DNA of 64,000 nt from JAIOSM01 sp023143455. Lineage in GTDB: Bacteria > Desulfobacterota > Desulfobacteria > Desulfobacterales > Desulfobacteraceae. The translations under genes and the position numbers were made by a program. Where the stretch lies: positions 11,143 through 75,142 of the forward strand of contig DAOVTW010000009.1 in assembly GCA_030632885.1 (NCBI GenBank), in the 5' to 3' direction. Shown piece after piece: positions 27,933-37,785 of the stretch (within the stretch, counting starts at the first letter, position 1; each line of letters begins with the position of its first letter). The notes under the pieces were generated by a model that saw only the letters and a program-made list of their open reading frames with translations, was not told where the DNA came from and did not search any database.

Positions 27933-28078
27933 TTGACAAGCTCCTTTAATTATCTCGGATAGATAAATATCAATTTGAATTAATGCGCTACAATATCAAA
28001 GAGTTGTATATTTTTCAAGCAAAGCAGAGAATACATTGATACTTGAAATTCCATTGGACGTCTGTTGAGTCTTAATAC

Positions 28079-28861
28079 CTAAAGTGTGGTAATAAAATTT
28101 TTAACCCCTTCAATGTATTGGGAAAGTCCTTCTTGAAAAATAGTGTTATGATTTGCATTGGGAATTTTTATATGTTTTTTATTCTCAGTTTTGCACGCGC
28201 TGATTAGATCTTCAGAATTTGAATATGGAATAATATGATCATATTCGCTGTGGATAACCAGAAGAGGTTTTGCAAAAGGTGTGATTTTTTCAATTTGATG
28301 AAATCCTCGATTTTCTTTGAAGCCACCAGGAACACCGCCGCTTAGAAGATTGAAAAGTGGGGCAGTATGAGCAAAACCACTTTCTATTATTAAGCCATCA
28401 AAACGATTTTCGTATTTTGAAGAAATTTCAAGAGCTGATGCACTGCCAAGGGACCTTCCCATTACAATAAGAGGGCCTGTTATTTCATCTTCTTTTAATT
28501 TGTTTTTAACAAAATCAAAAACTGTTGTACTGTCTTTGAGCATTGATGTAACCGTCGGCCTACCCTGGGACCGACCATATCCTCTATAGTCAATTATTAA
28601 AAAGTTGATGTTCATACTATTATATAATATCCCAATATCACCATAATCAGATACTATTTCTCCATTTCCATGAAAAAATAAGATTGTGGGGGCAAATTTA
28701 TCCTTAAAAAACCACAGCCCATGAACAGCAATGCCATCAGAAACAGGAACCATTATATTAGTAGCTTCTGAAGCTTTGTTGGAGATCATTATTTCCTGAC
28801 GAGGATGAAAAACAAAATTTAATATTTCTTCACGGTCCATGTCGGTGTAGTCAAAATCCAT
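28079..28861 (-). CDS. Alpha/beta hydrolase
   Basis: Serine hydrolase of the alpha/beta fold (BEM46/ABHD13-like pattern). The oxyanion segment is FFHGNGEI; the nucleophile elbow is MGRSLGSA (GxSxG with Ser near residue 128); an acid lies in IHSEYDHIIPYSNSE and the catalytic His is probably in PNANHNTIFQ. Start ATG 28861 is preceded by GGAGG at five bases; a longer frame exists upstream. No signal peptide. Single gene; substrate unknown. Confidence 0.9.
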   Translation of the reverse strand: MDFDYTDMDREEILNFVFHPRQEIMISNKASEATNIMVPVSDGIAVHGLWFFKDKFAPTILFFHGNGEIVSDYGDIGILYNSMNINFLIIDYRGYGRSQGRPTVTSMLKDSTTVFDFVKNKLKEDEITGPLIVMGRSLGSASALEISSKYENRFDGLIIESGFAHTAPLFNLLSGGVPGGFKENRGFHQIEKITPFAKPLLVIHSEYDHIIPYSNSEDLISACKTENKKHIKIPNANHNTIFQEGLSQYIEGVKNFITTL

Positions 28862-29057
28862 GATTCCTCCTTTCTTTTTTTTGTGTACCATCTAAATAGT
28901 GATATTTTTAAGAACCAAACTCAAGAGATTCTTAATTTGTCATTATAGTATAATAACCCTATTCCTTTAAAGATTTATTATTTGATTTTGTTTTTTTATC
29001 AGGTTAATATTTCTTTTGCTGCGGTTTTATTTTTATAGATAATAAAGGATTATGACA

Positions 29058-30377
29058 ATGAATGGTATTCAAGTTGCAATTCAAAAGTATAAAAGAAATA
29101 ATAAAACAGTGGAAAAAGCAGTTGAAAAAGCTGACGCCTTTGAGCATCTTCCCAAAAACGCAAAAGTTATAATTAAACCCAATATTGTTGTGTGGCTCAA
29201 TGGACCTTTTCCCAAATGGGGAGTGATTACCACCTCAAAAATTATGGAAGAGACAGTGATTTTGCTTAAAGACCATGGTGTCAATGATATTTCCATTGCT
29301 GAAGGAAGCCTTCAAATAAACCTTAAGGAAAAACATATAGGGCAAAAATCCTTTGAAGGTCTGGGATATCTGAAATTGAAACAAAGGTATGGTGTTAAGC
29401 TTCTTGATGTGTGGGAAAGACCCTTTGAAAAGGTGGAAGTTGCAGATGGATTGAATCTAAAAGTGAATACTGATCTTATGGCATCGGATTTTTTGGTCAA
29501 TATTCCGGTTTTAAAGACCCATGCCCAGGTTAAGGTAAGCCTTGGGATTAAAAATCTTAAAGGGTTTTTAAATGTCACCTCGCGGAAAAAGTGTCATAAT
29601 GCTGATCTTGAGAAAGGATTGGAATATATGATCTCACGTCTTCCAAAACTTCTGCCACCCTCAGCCACAATTATAGACGGTATTTATACCATAGAACGTG
29701 GTCCGTCCTTTGATGGCAAGCCCAGAAAAAGCGATCTTGTTATTGCATCCTCAAATACTCTCGCAGCCGATATGGTTGGAGCTAAAGTACTTGGACATGA
29801 TCCTTGTGATGTTCCTTACCTTGTGCAAACAGCGATAGACCAAGTATTATCAATCGATCTTTCTGGCGTTAAAGTCCTGGGAGAGAGGGTTGAAGATGTA
29901 GCAGATTTTCATAAATATACATTTCCTTATAATAAAGATAATACATTACCTGTTAATATGGAAAAAATGGGAATCAAGGGGCTTAAATTTCATAAATTTG
30001 ATTCCACCTTGTGTACCTATTGTTCTCCCTTAATCGGTATGCTTCTGACAATAATAGCAATGTCTCATAAAGGCGAGCCTTACAATGATGTAGAGTTTTT
30101 AACAGGCAAGCGCCTGAAACCTTCTATGGACATGAAAAAGAGCATCCTTGTGGGGCAGTGCATGTGTGCTCTTAATAAAGACCATAAAGGCCTGCAAGAG
30201 ATTGTTAAAATTAAGGGTTGTCCACCTGATCCCAAAGAAGCTGCCATGGCATTGAAAGGAATTGGAATTGATGTGGACCCTTCCTTTTTTAGCAATTTTG
30301 AAATGGCAGGAGCTTTTATGATGGATCGTTATAAAGACAAACCTGAGTTTGATGAGTCTTATTACATGATAGATTAA
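29058..30377 (+). CDS. DUF362 domain protein, cysteine-containing
   Basis: DUF362 family, function undefined. The N-terminal half has the family pattern (VIIKPNIVVW, LVNIPVLKTHAQVKVSLGIK, GFLNVTSRKKCH). The C-terminal part has cysteines in CTYC, GQCMC and KGCPPDP that could bind a metal or cluster. I prefer the second ATG (29058), eight bases after AGGA; 29052 is also in frame. It precedes an acyl-CoA dehydrogenase by 12 bases, so the two are probably co-expressed. Confidence 0.85.
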   Translation: MNGIQVAIQKYKRNNKTVEKAVEKADAFEHLPKNAKVIIKPNIVVWLNGPFPKWGVITTSKIMEETVILLKDHGVNDISIAEGSLQINLKEKHIGQKSFEGLGYLKLKQRYGVKLLDVWERPFEKVEVADGLNLKVNTDLMASDFLVNIPVLKTHAQVKVSLGIKNLKGFLNVTSRKKCHNADLEKGLEYMISRLPKLLPPSATIIDGIYTIERGPSFDGKPRKSDLVIASSNTLAADMVGAKVLGHDPCDVPYLVQTAIDQVLSIDLSGVKVLGERVEDVADFHKYTFPYNKDNTLPVNMEKMGIKGLKFHKFDSTLCTYCSPLIGMLLTIIAMSHKGEPYNDVEFLTGKRLKPSMDMKKSILVGQCMCALNKDHKGLQEIVKIKGCPPDPKEAAMALKGIGIDVDPSFFSNFEMAGAFMMDRYKDKPEFDESYYMID

Positions 30378-30389
30378 TGGAGAGTATAA

Positions 30390-32192
30390 ATGACAAAATT
30401 TATTAGCCAAAGAAATATCCGGTTCATGATTAAAGAAGTATTCGATGTAAAGTCTCTTACTAATCATGACTACTATAGCAAGCATAATGAAAAAATGTTT
30501 GATATGGTTATTGATGAAGCTTTGAAACTTGCTGTTAAATTGATGTATCCTGTTCTTGAAGAAATGGATAGAAAGTATCCTGTCCTTGAGAATGGTGAAG
30601 TTAAAGTCCATAAATCTGTAAAAAAAATTATGAAAGAGTTTGGCAAAGGTGGATGGATTGCATCCGCCTTCTCTGAAGAGCATGGCGGAGAGCAACTTCC
30701 AATTATTATTAGAGGTGTAGCGAGTTTTATTTTTGTTGCATCTAATTATTCTGCCTGGGCATTTACTGAACTTTCAGCTGGTGCTGCTGAATTGATTACT
30801 TCCTTTGGCAGCCAGGAATTGATTGATACATACGTGCCCAAAATGCTTGATGGTAAATGGCAGGGCACAATGGCTTTGACAGAACCCCAGGCAGGGAGCT
30901 CTCTTTCTGATATCACCACAATAGCTGTCCCGGATAAAAACAGCAGATTTAAAATCAAGGGAGTAAAAATTTTTATATCGGCAGGAGATCATGATGGTGT
31001 TGAAAATATCATCCATCTGATGCTTGCAAAAATTGAAAATGCACCGCCTGGAGCAAAAGGAATTTCTTTATTTGTTGTTCCCAAAAAACGGATTGATGAT
31101 CAGGGCAAGCTCATATTAAATGATATAACAACAACTTCGGTTTACCATAAACTGGGTTATAGAGGCACACCCGCAGTAGAAATATCAATGGGTGAAAAAG
31201 ATGATTGTTATGGCTGGCTAGTGGGCGAAGAGAACAGAGGACTTATCCAGATGTTCCAGATGATGAATGAGGCCAGAATTGGTGTGGGCTTGGCTTCTTG
31301 TGGTATTGCATCGGCAGCCTATTTAGCAGCCCTTGAATATACTGAAAACAGACCCCAGGGAAGACCTGTTACACTTAAAGATCCGTTGACCAAGCAGATT
31401 CCGATTATTGAACATGCTGATGTAAAAAGAATGCTTCTTTTCCAAAAATCGATTGTTGAAGGATCTTTATCTCTTATTCTTCAGTGTTGTATGTATGCTG
31501 ATCTTAAAAAGGTTTCTGCGGGAGACGAAAAGGAAAAATATGCACTTTTACTGGACCTTTTAACTCCTGTTGCAAAAGCCTTTCCATCAGAATATGGAAT
31601 TTCTTCCACCAGTGCTGCCATACAATGTTTTGGCGGGTATGGATATTGTGAAGATTTTCCAGTGGAACAATATTTCAGGGATGTCAGGATTCAAGCCATT
31701 CATGAAGGCACAACAGGTATTCAGGGAATGGATCTTCTGGGAAGAAAAATTTTATTAAAGGATGGAAAGGCAGGTTTGCTTTTTATAGAAGAGGTTAAAA
31801 AGAGTATTAGAGTTGCCAGGGAAATCGGGGAGCTTGAGTTTTTTGCCGATCAATTGGAAAATGCAATGAAACAACTTGAAAAAGTGGTTGATTTTCTCTT
31901 TAATGTTTTTGGAGAAAAAGGAGTTGATACCTATCTTTCAGATGCAAGCCTTTTTCTTGAATTTTACAGCTTGATCGTTATTTCATGGCAATGGTTGATT
32001 CAGGGAACTACAGCTAAAAAAGCTTTGTCTGAAAATTGTTCGAAAAAAGATACGAATTTCTATAATGGCAAACTCTTTACAATAAATTATTTTTTCAGAT
32101 ATGAACTTGTAAAAACTTATAGATTAGCAACAAGACTCATGGATGGAGACGACCTTACCATAAATATGAAGACAGAATATTTTAAAGATTAA
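30390..32192 (+). CDS. Acyl-CoA dehydrogenase, long DmdC-like type
   Basis: FAD enzyme that introduces a 2,3 double bond in an acyl-CoA. At 600 aa it belongs to the long subgroup with an extra N-terminal segment and an acetyl-CoA-dehydrogenase-like C-terminal domain, which includes 3-methylmercaptopropionyl-CoA dehydrogenase DmdC. Features: WQGTMALTEPQAGSSLSDIT (FAD/substrate region), FGGYGYCEDFPVEQYFRDVR, and the catalytic Glu expected in IHEGTTGIQGMDL. ATG 30390 follows GGAGAG. Followed after 13 bases by a crotonase remnant, so it was once part of a beta-oxidation-like operon. Confidence 0.92.
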   Translation: MTKFISQRNIRFMIKEVFDVKSLTNHDYYSKHNEKMFDMVIDEALKLAVKLMYPVLEEMDRKYPVLENGEVKVHKSVKKIMKEFGKGGWIASAFSEEHGGEQLPIIIRGVASFIFVASNYSAWAFTELSAGAAELITSFGSQELIDTYVPKMLDGKWQGTMALTEPQAGSSLSDITTIAVPDKNSRFKIKGVKIFISAGDHDGVENIIHLMLAKIENAPPGAKGISLFVVPKKRIDDQGKLILNDITTTSVYHKLGYRGTPAVEISMGEKDDCYGWLVGEENRGLIQMFQMMNEARIGVGLASCGIASAAYLAALEYTENRPQGRPVTLKDPLTKQIPIIEHADVKRMLLFQKSIVEGSLSLILQCCMYADLKKVSAGDEKEKYALLLDLLTPVAKAFPSEYGISSTSAAIQCFGGYGYCEDFPVEQYFRDVRIQAIHEGTTGIQGMDLLGRKILLKDGKAGLLFIEEVKKSIRVAREIGELEFFADQLENAMKQLEKVVDFLFNVFGEKGVDTYLSDASLFLEFYSLIVISWQWLIQGTTAKKALSENCSKKDTNFYNGKLFTINYFFRYELVKTYRLATRLMDGDDLTINMKTEYFKD

Positions 32193-32205
32193 AAAGGATT
32201 GTGAA

Positions 32206-32418
32206 ATGGAAACAATTGTATTCAAGCAAACAAAAAGTATTGGATATCTTACTTTAAACAGACCAAATCAATATAATGCCTTTGATGAAGCAATGAGCCT
32301 AGGTTTTGCAAGCCGAATTGTTACCAAAGACAAAATGCTTGAAACCGCAACAGAACTTGCTAAGATTATGGCAAGTAAAAATCCTCTAGGACTTAGGAAA
32401 TATTGCCAGAGCTTATAA
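32206..32418 (+). pseudogene. Enoyl-CoA hydratase (crotonase) remnant with internal deletion
   Basis: The first 27 residues (TIVFKQTKSIGYLTLNRPNQ, YNAFDE) are a crotonase N-terminus. They run directly, in frame, into a part from the family's second half (SLGFASRIVTKDKMLETATE, LAKIMASKNPLG). Roughly 130-150 codons that carry the oxyanion hole and catalytic Glu residues are missing, as is the C-terminal end. A good ribosome site (AAGGATTGTGAA) remains. The protein cannot be an active hydratase. Confidence 0.85.
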
Positions 32419-32536
32419 TTATGGCAATCTCCTTATTAATATTTTTAACTTTTTCTGCAAATTCAAGACCATTCATTTTAGGCATTTGAAAGTCAGTAAC
32501 CACAACATCATAGTGTTTACTATGAACGGTTACCTT
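32393..32536 (-). pseudogene. Response-regulator receiver fragment
   Basis: On the minus strand the frame reads KVTVHSKHYDVVVTDFQMPK and MNGLEFAEKVKNINKEIAII, then stops at 32393. This is the middle of a receiver domain, including the phosphoacceptor Asp (VVVTDFQMPKMNG). The flanking parts of the domain are absent. It overlaps the end of the crotonase remnant and directly follows the hybrid kinase stop, so it may be a leftover of a second receiver domain or a separate regulator gene. Confidence 0.75.
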
Positions 32537-32546
32537 TCGTCTTTGT

Positions 32547-35219
32547 TTATTCGCTGTTCAAAATCTCCCTGACTTTCTTTAGCATATCCGCTAACCGATA
32601 CGGTTTTGCGATAAACCCGGCTGCGCCTGATTCAATAGTTTTTTCTATCTTTCCGTTTTCTGAATAACCGCTTGCAATAATAACTTTTAGATCAGGATAA
32701 ATCTTAAGAAGCTCTATGAGGCACTTATGTCCTCCCATGCCGGGCATTCCAACGTCAAGAATTACCAGATCAGGATAAGGGTTTGATTTTTTAAATATTT
32801 CAATTGCATCTTCACCATTTTCGGCAGTGATTGTGGTATAACCAAAACGTTCCATCATACTTTTTGCTATGTCCAGGACGGCTTCCTCATCATCTACCAA
32901 AAGAATAGTTTCACTCCCGCCCTGTAACTCTTTCTCATTTTCCTCGCTTGCTTGCACTTCGATATCTGCCTTAAGCACAGGAAAATAGATCCTGAAGATA
33001 GTGCCTTCATCCGGCTTACTGTAGCTTGTAATATATCCGCCATGACTTTCCACAATACCATAGACCATGGCCAGCCCAAGACCGGTCCCTTTTCCTACAT
33101 CCTTGGTTGTGAAAAAGGGCTCATAGATATGCTCCATGGTTTCTTTGTCCATACCGGAACCAGTATCTGCAATACTCATCATGACATATTCTCCAGGCAT
33201 TGCAGCCGGGTGAGTTTTGAAATATTCTTCATCCAAAACCACATTTTTTGTTTCGAAAATCAGCCTGCCGCCGTCAGGCATGGCATCCCTGGAGTTTACT
33301 CCAAGGTTCATAAATATTTGCTCCATCTGGGTCGGATCAGCATTAATATTCTTAAGATTATCTTCCAGCAAGAGTTCGATATCAATCATCCTGGGGATGG
33401 TCCTTTTTAATATTGTGTATGTTCGTTTAATCTCATTGTTGAGGTTTAAAGGCCTTAGTTTGCTTTCCACATTCCGGCTAAATGTTAAAAGTTGCCTGGT
33501 CAGTTCACTGCCCCTTTGGGCTGACTTTTCAATTTGTTCTAAATGTAAAAAATCGGGATCTTCCTTTGATTTATCAAGAAGGAGAAGCTGGGTATAGCCC
33601 ATTATTGCCTGAAGCAGGTTATTAAAGTCATGGGAAATTCCTCCTGCCAGAGTGCCGACGGCCTCCATTTTGCAGGCCTGGAGGAGCTGGGCTTCAAAAA
33701 GTTTGGTTTTGGAGATGTCGGTTAAAGCTATAATTTGTCCTTTAGCAGGGTCTGCCGGGTCTAAATTACATGCCTGGATTCTGCAATCAAAAGTTGTACC
33801 GTCCTTTCGAACCAATCGTGTTTCTACATGACCGATTCCTGTTTTTATAATGCCTGCATAAACTTGCCGACCAACTCGATCATACTCCTTATCATCAAGG
33901 TAGAGAATCCTTACGCTTTGCCCGATCCGGGAATTTTGTTCGTAACCGGTCATGCGGTACAGCGTCTCATTTGCCCAATCCAGCTTGCGGTTGACGACCA
34001 GACTAATCCCCACCGGCGAAGCTTTGAGAATTGCCTTCATTCTTTCCTTGCTTTCTATCAGAGCCTTCTCGGCCCGTCTGCGTGTGGCAATGCTGATTAT
34101 CAGAAAAAAGATGATAATCGTAAGTATGGTTATGCTTGCAAAAACCAACCAGATCAAAACTTTATACTCGGAATAAAAAGAGTAAGGCTTGTTGATAACA
34201 ATACTATCTGCCGGCAGCTCGGATTGTTTGATACCAAATTTCTGCATTTGTATGTAATCAAACATATAGTTGTTTGCAGGTTTTCTTGACACAGGAATAT
34301 CAGATATCTTTTGCCCGTCTAAAATGCGTAGTGCAATTTTTACTCCCATTTCGCCTTGAGCATTTGAATTTGTAATTAAACCCCCGGTAATTCCGTGGTC
34401 CAGATAAAAATCCCAAGCGCTGTAAACCGGAACAGGAGAGATTTCAGAAATCATTTTGCCGCCGATTTCCGGAGTGTAATACCTGCCTTCCTGGTCCTTG
34501 AAAAACGACATCAAAAAAACTACGCTATTTAGCGGCAAGGCCCTTACTTTTGCCAGAACATCTTCCATATAGGCATCTTCTTTGATATAATTAAATTTTA
34601 TAGAATCAGGCACTTGTAGTGCTGCTTCTTGAATTTTTTCTTTGCATTTCTGTGAGCTTACGGTATTGTCGGAAATCACCACAATTTGTTTAACATCAGG
34701 GTGTATCCCAAGTATTAGATCAATATTTCCCTTTATGTCGTACATTTCTACAGAACCGGTGATCCATCCAAGCTTTGAAAGTTCAGTTTCAAAAGATTTA
34801 TCAAGAGCATTAAGACCGCAAAACACCACAGGCTTATTTGGAAACAACTTGTCATGATACTTGAGTACAAAACTAAATGCATTGTCGTCGGATGTTAAAA
34901 TGAGGTCATAATCTCTTTGACTAAATTTGTGTTTATACAATTCATAGAGGTTCCGGTAGTGATTTTTGTCGGATATTCTCTTAGTGTCCATATATTCAAT
35001 ATCTATATGAATATTCTGCTCCGATTTTTTAAATTCAGATTTTACTCCCTCCATAATCCCATCCGACCATGCAAATCCTGGGTGGTAAGAATTTAGGACA
35101 AGAACCTTTTTTATCCGGATATCATTTGCATATAAAGAAATTGACCACGCTGTCAGCAGACAGACCGCCAGAACTGTGATTCCAAGGCATCTTAAAGCAT
35201 TATTCGAACGTAACAGCAT
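32547..35219 (-). CDS. Hybrid sensor histidine kinase with periplasmic ABC-type binding domain
   Basis: Order: signal/TM segment (residues 8-30), a periplasmic ABC_sub_bind-type ligand domain (about 35-335; VLVLNSYHPGFAWSDGIMEG), TM helix (about 355-380), PAS (about 395-510), HisKA with the phosphoacceptor His in AGGISHDFNNLLQAIMGYTQ (near 531), HATPase (NSRDAMPDGG, GKGTGLGLAMVYG) and a C-terminal receiver domain with Asp in LVILDVGMPGMGG. It resembles kinases that sense small ligands with a binding-protein-like domain. No partner output regulator is adjacent except the receiver fragment at 32393-32536. Confidence 0.93.
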   Translation of the reverse strand: MLLRSNNALRCLGITVLAVCLLTAWSISLYANDIRIKKVLVLNSYHPGFAWSDGIMEGVKSEFKKSEQNIHIDIEYMDTKRISDKNHYRNLYELYKHKFSQRDYDLILTSDDNAFSFVLKYHDKLFPNKPVVFCGLNALDKSFETELSKLGWITGSVEMYDIKGNIDLILGIHPDVKQIVVISDNTVSSQKCKEKIQEAALQVPDSIKFNYIKEDAYMEDVLAKVRALPLNSVVFLMSFFKDQEGRYYTPEIGGKMISEISPVPVYSAWDFYLDHGITGGLITNSNAQGEMGVKIALRILDGQKISDIPVSRKPANNYMFDYIQMQKFGIKQSELPADSIVINKPYSFYSEYKVLIWLVFASITILTIIIFFLIISIATRRRAEKALIESKERMKAILKASPVGISLVVNRKLDWANETLYRMTGYEQNSRIGQSVRILYLDDKEYDRVGRQVYAGIIKTGIGHVETRLVRKDGTTFDCRIQACNLDPADPAKGQIIALTDISKTKLFEAQLLQACKMEAVGTLAGGISHDFNNLLQAIMGYTQLLLLDKSKEDPDFLHLEQIEKSAQRGSELTRQLLTFSRNVESKLRPLNLNNEIKRTYTILKRTIPRMIDIELLLEDNLKNINADPTQMEQIFMNLGVNSRDAMPDGGRLIFETKNVVLDEEYFKTHPAAMPGEYVMMSIADTGSGMDKETMEHIYEPFFTTKDVGKGTGLGLAMVYGIVESHGGYITSYSKPDEGTIFRIYFPVLKADIEVQASEENEKELQGGSETILLVDDEEAVLDIAKSMMERFGYTTITAENGEDAIEIFKKSNPYPDLVILDVGMPGMGGHKCLIELLKIYPDLKVIIASGYSENGKIEKTIESGAAGFIAKPYRLADMLKKVREILNSE

Positions 35220-35456
35220 TATATACCTCCATATAAGTTGGATCAGTTTGTTTTCTCCGATCCTCTTTTTTTTATACCATTTTCTATTGTATAAGTATAT
35301 CCCAAAAAGATGAAAATAACTATTTGATTAGCAGCAACAAATATGCCAGTTCAGGCGGATATGATCAGACGAAAAACAGGACATACCTGTTTTAACAATA
35401 AGATATGGTCTGATATTAAATTTTGATGAGATATTATGGTTGACACTTAATCTTAA

Positions 35457-35539
35457 ATGACCTGCCTTTTTTGTAAGCATGGGTTAGATTGTATAAAGCA
35501 TTACAATTCAGAGCCATAAACAAAAGGGAGGCAGGTCAT
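35457..35539 (+). promoter_or_regulatory. Inverted repeat that would sequester a ribosome site and start codon
   Basis: ATGACCTGCC (35457-35466) is the perfect complement of GGCAGGTCAT (35530-35539); the pairing continues weakly on the outer side. The right arm includes the end of the Shine-Dalgarno run GGGAGG and the first two bases of the ATG at 35538. If transcribed, folding would hide the start of the small ORF. The 63-base spacer has no further gene. The surrounding 35220-35742 gap otherwise shows nothing I can name. Confidence 0.55.
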
Positions 35540-35606
35540 GAATAAAACTGATTATTGTAGCTGCTGTAATAGTCATAATGCTTGTTATAAGGAAAATTAT
35601 TTTTAA
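35538..35606 (+). CDS. Candidate 22-residue cysteine-rich small protein
   Basis: ATG 35538 lies six bases after GGAGG, a strong ribosome site. The product would be MNKTDYCSCCNSHNACYKEN plus YF, with four Cys, two of them adjacent, and one His. It ends at TAA 35606. No family recognised. It could be a metal-binding peptide, a leader peptide or the 5' scrap of a lost gene. The start codon lies in an inverted-repeat arm. Confidence 0.4.
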   Translation: MNKTDYCSCCNSHNACYKENYF

Positions 35607-35742
35607 TTTTAATGGGATAAACATTAAAAACCTCGTAAAATTAAGTTTAATTCATATGCTAAGGATCGAGAACATAATAAAAGTGAATATTAATTATATT
35701 ACTTAGTTTACTGCAAATTCAAGGGTTTTAATCATTTGTATT

Positions 35743-36507
35743 TTATTTATTTAGATTGCAAATAAAATCATATGTTGCTTTTACCCCTTTTTCGTCAACA
35801 ATTCTTATGGTTTCAGACCCAATTACAGCTATATCAGCTTTGCCTTTTAAGTAATTCATATCCTTTTTATCTTTTACACCAAAGCCTACAGCTAAAGGTA
35901 GGTCTGTGGCTTTGCGGCATCGTTTGAGGTAGGTATCAAGTTCATGTGAAAATTGAGTTTCTTTGCCTGTGACCCCTTTTCTTGCAACACAATAAATAAA
36001 ACCTTTAGCATTGTCGGAAAGGTACCTCATACGTTCATCACTTGTTTCAGGAGAGAATATAAATATGGGACAGAGTTTGTTTTTCTCCATTGCTCGTATA
36101 TATTCTTTTCCTTCTTCCGGTGGAATGTCTGGAACGATTGCACCTTTAATATCCATAGCAGCCATTTGATCGGAAAATTTCTCCATGCCGAATTTATGTA
36201 AGATATTAGCATAACTCATGAATAGAAATGGAATATCAAACCTTTTTGAAGCTTTGTTTGCAAATTCAAAGCATTTTTTAACAGTAGAGCCTTTTTCAAG
36301 GGATTTTTGATTTGCTTTTAAAATCACAGGACCATCAGCCATTGGTTCGGAAAACGGGATCTGCAATTCCATTAAATCAACGCCCGCTTCGACCATCTGC
36401 TCCACAATATTCATTGAATCCTCAAAGGATGGATATCCCATAACAATATGAGTCATTAACAGGATATCTTTTTGGTCAAGTTTTTTATTAATATATGATT
36501 TAAGCAT
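35743..36507 (-). CDS. trpA: Tryptophan synthase alpha subunit
   Basis: Cleaves indole-3-glycerol phosphate to indole and glyceraldehyde 3-phosphate. Catalytic Glu47 (VDLMELQIPF) and Asp58 (EPMADGPVI) are both present, so it should be active. 254 aa, slightly short but normal for the family. Its ATG overlaps the end of trpB by eight bases. No other tryptophan pathway gene (trpE, D, C, F) is nearby. Confidence 0.95.
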   Translation of the reverse strand: MLKSYINKKLDQKDILLMTHIVMGYPSFEDSMNIVEQMVEAGVDLMELQIPFSEPMADGPVILKANQKSLEKGSTVKKCFEFANKASKRFDIPFLFMSYANILHKFGMEKFSDQMAAMDIKGAIVPDIPPEEGKEYIRAMEKNKLCPIFIFSPETSDERMRYLSDNAKGFIYCVARKGVTGKETQFSHELDTYLKRCRKATDLPLAVGFGVKDKKDMNYLKGKADIAVIGSETIRIVDEKGVKATYDFICNLNK

Positions 36508-37732
36508 TTTTTTTATACTCCAAAGCTTTTTCTATAATGAATTGTTTCCATTTGGGATCATCAAAAGCATCTGCAACTGTAAATATATCTTTATCACCCC
36601 TGCCTGACTGGTTGATTATTATTATGTCATCTTTTGAAAGGTTTCCAGCCTCTTTAAATGCAAAAGCAAAAGCATGGGCAGATTCAAGAGCTGGAATTAT
36701 TCCTTCTTTTTGCATGGTAAATCTTAAAGCTTTTACAACGTCATCATCTGTTGCACTTTCAAACCGTGCCTCTTTCATATCATGCATTTTTGAAAGGATC
36801 GGAGAAACACCAACATAATCAAGCCCTGCTGATATTGAATGGGTTTCTTTCATTTGTCCGTCACTATCCTGGAGAAAATATGTTTTATACCCCTGGGCAA
36901 TTCCACAACTCGCATCTTTTGAAGAAAGTCTTGATGCATGCTTGCCTGAGTTAAGCCCTTTCCCTCCAGCTTCAACACCTACAAGCTCTACAGGGTCATT
37001 TAGGAAACCTGAAAAAAGTCCCATGGCATTGGAACCTCCGCCAACACAAGCATATACCCTTGCAGGTAATTTTCCTTCAATTTCAAGAATTTGATTTCTT
37101 GCTTCTTGTCCAATAATTGATTGAAAAAAAGTTACCATTTCTGGAAAAGGATGCGGACCGCAGGCAGTTCCTAATACATAGTGGGTTGTGTCCATGTTTT
37201 CAACCCAATCCCGAAATGCTTCATTAATGGCGTCTTTTAAGATTCTTGTCCCATCTTTTACAGAGATGACTTCAGCTCCTAGCTGTTCCATCCAGAAAAC
37301 ATTGGGTCGTTGCCTTAAAACATCTACTTCGCCCATATATATGGTACAATCAAAGCCGAATTTTGCTGCCATTGTTGCCGTTGCAACTCCGTGCTGACCA
37401 GCGCCGGTTTCAGCGATCACTCTTTTTTTCCCCATCTTTTTAACAAGCAAACCTTGTCCCATTACGTTATTGGCTTTGTGTGCTCCTGTGTGGTTAAGGT
37501 CTTCTCTTTTTATATAAATTTTTGCACCATTAAAATGGTCGGTCAGGTTTTCAGCAAATGTCAAAGGGGTTGGTCTACAGGAGTATGATGACATTAGGCT
37601 TTTATACTCTTTCCAAAAACAAGGGTCATTTTTAATACTATTGAATATAGCTTCTAATTCGTCAAATGTTGTAGTTAGAATTTCCGGTAAAAATGCACCG
37701 CCATATTGTCCATAATATCCACGATCTTTCAT
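36500..37732 (-). CDS. trpB: Tryptophan synthase beta subunit
   Basis: PLP enzyme that condenses indole with serine. The PLP lysine is Lys86 in NHTGAHKANN; the phosphate-binding GGGSNAMG and the downstream GRGDKD are present. It is the standard alpha-subunit-partnered type (about 400 aa) rather than the longer TrpB2 type. It follows a GntR regulator by 53 bases and overlaps trpA. Confidence 0.96.
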   Translation of the reverse strand: MKDRGYYGQYGGAFLPEILTTTFDELEAIFNSIKNDPCFWKEYKSLMSSYSCRPTPLTFAENLTDHFNGAKIYIKREDLNHTGAHKANNVMGQGLLVKKMGKKRVIAETGAGQHGVATATMAAKFGFDCTIYMGEVDVLRQRPNVFWMEQLGAEVISVKDGTRILKDAINEAFRDWVENMDTTHYVLGTACGPHPFPEMVTFFQSIIGQEARNQILEIEGKLPARVYACVGGGSNAMGLFSGFLNDPVELVGVEAGGKGLNSGKHASRLSSKDASCGIAQGYKTYFLQDSDGQMKETHSISAGLDYVGVSPILSKMHDMKEARFESATDDDVVKALRFTMQKEGIIPALESAHAFAFAFKEAGNLSKDDIIIINQSGRGDKDIFTVADAFDDPKWKQFIIEKALEYKKNA

Positions 37733-37785
37733 TTTAAAAAATTCTCCTGATTTAGTCTTAATTTAATGTCTCAAGTTTTTTGTTA

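Noticed and set aside
32952..33410. 152-residue open frame on the plus strand
   Set aside because: Antisense to the HATPase region of the hybrid kinase; no start signal.
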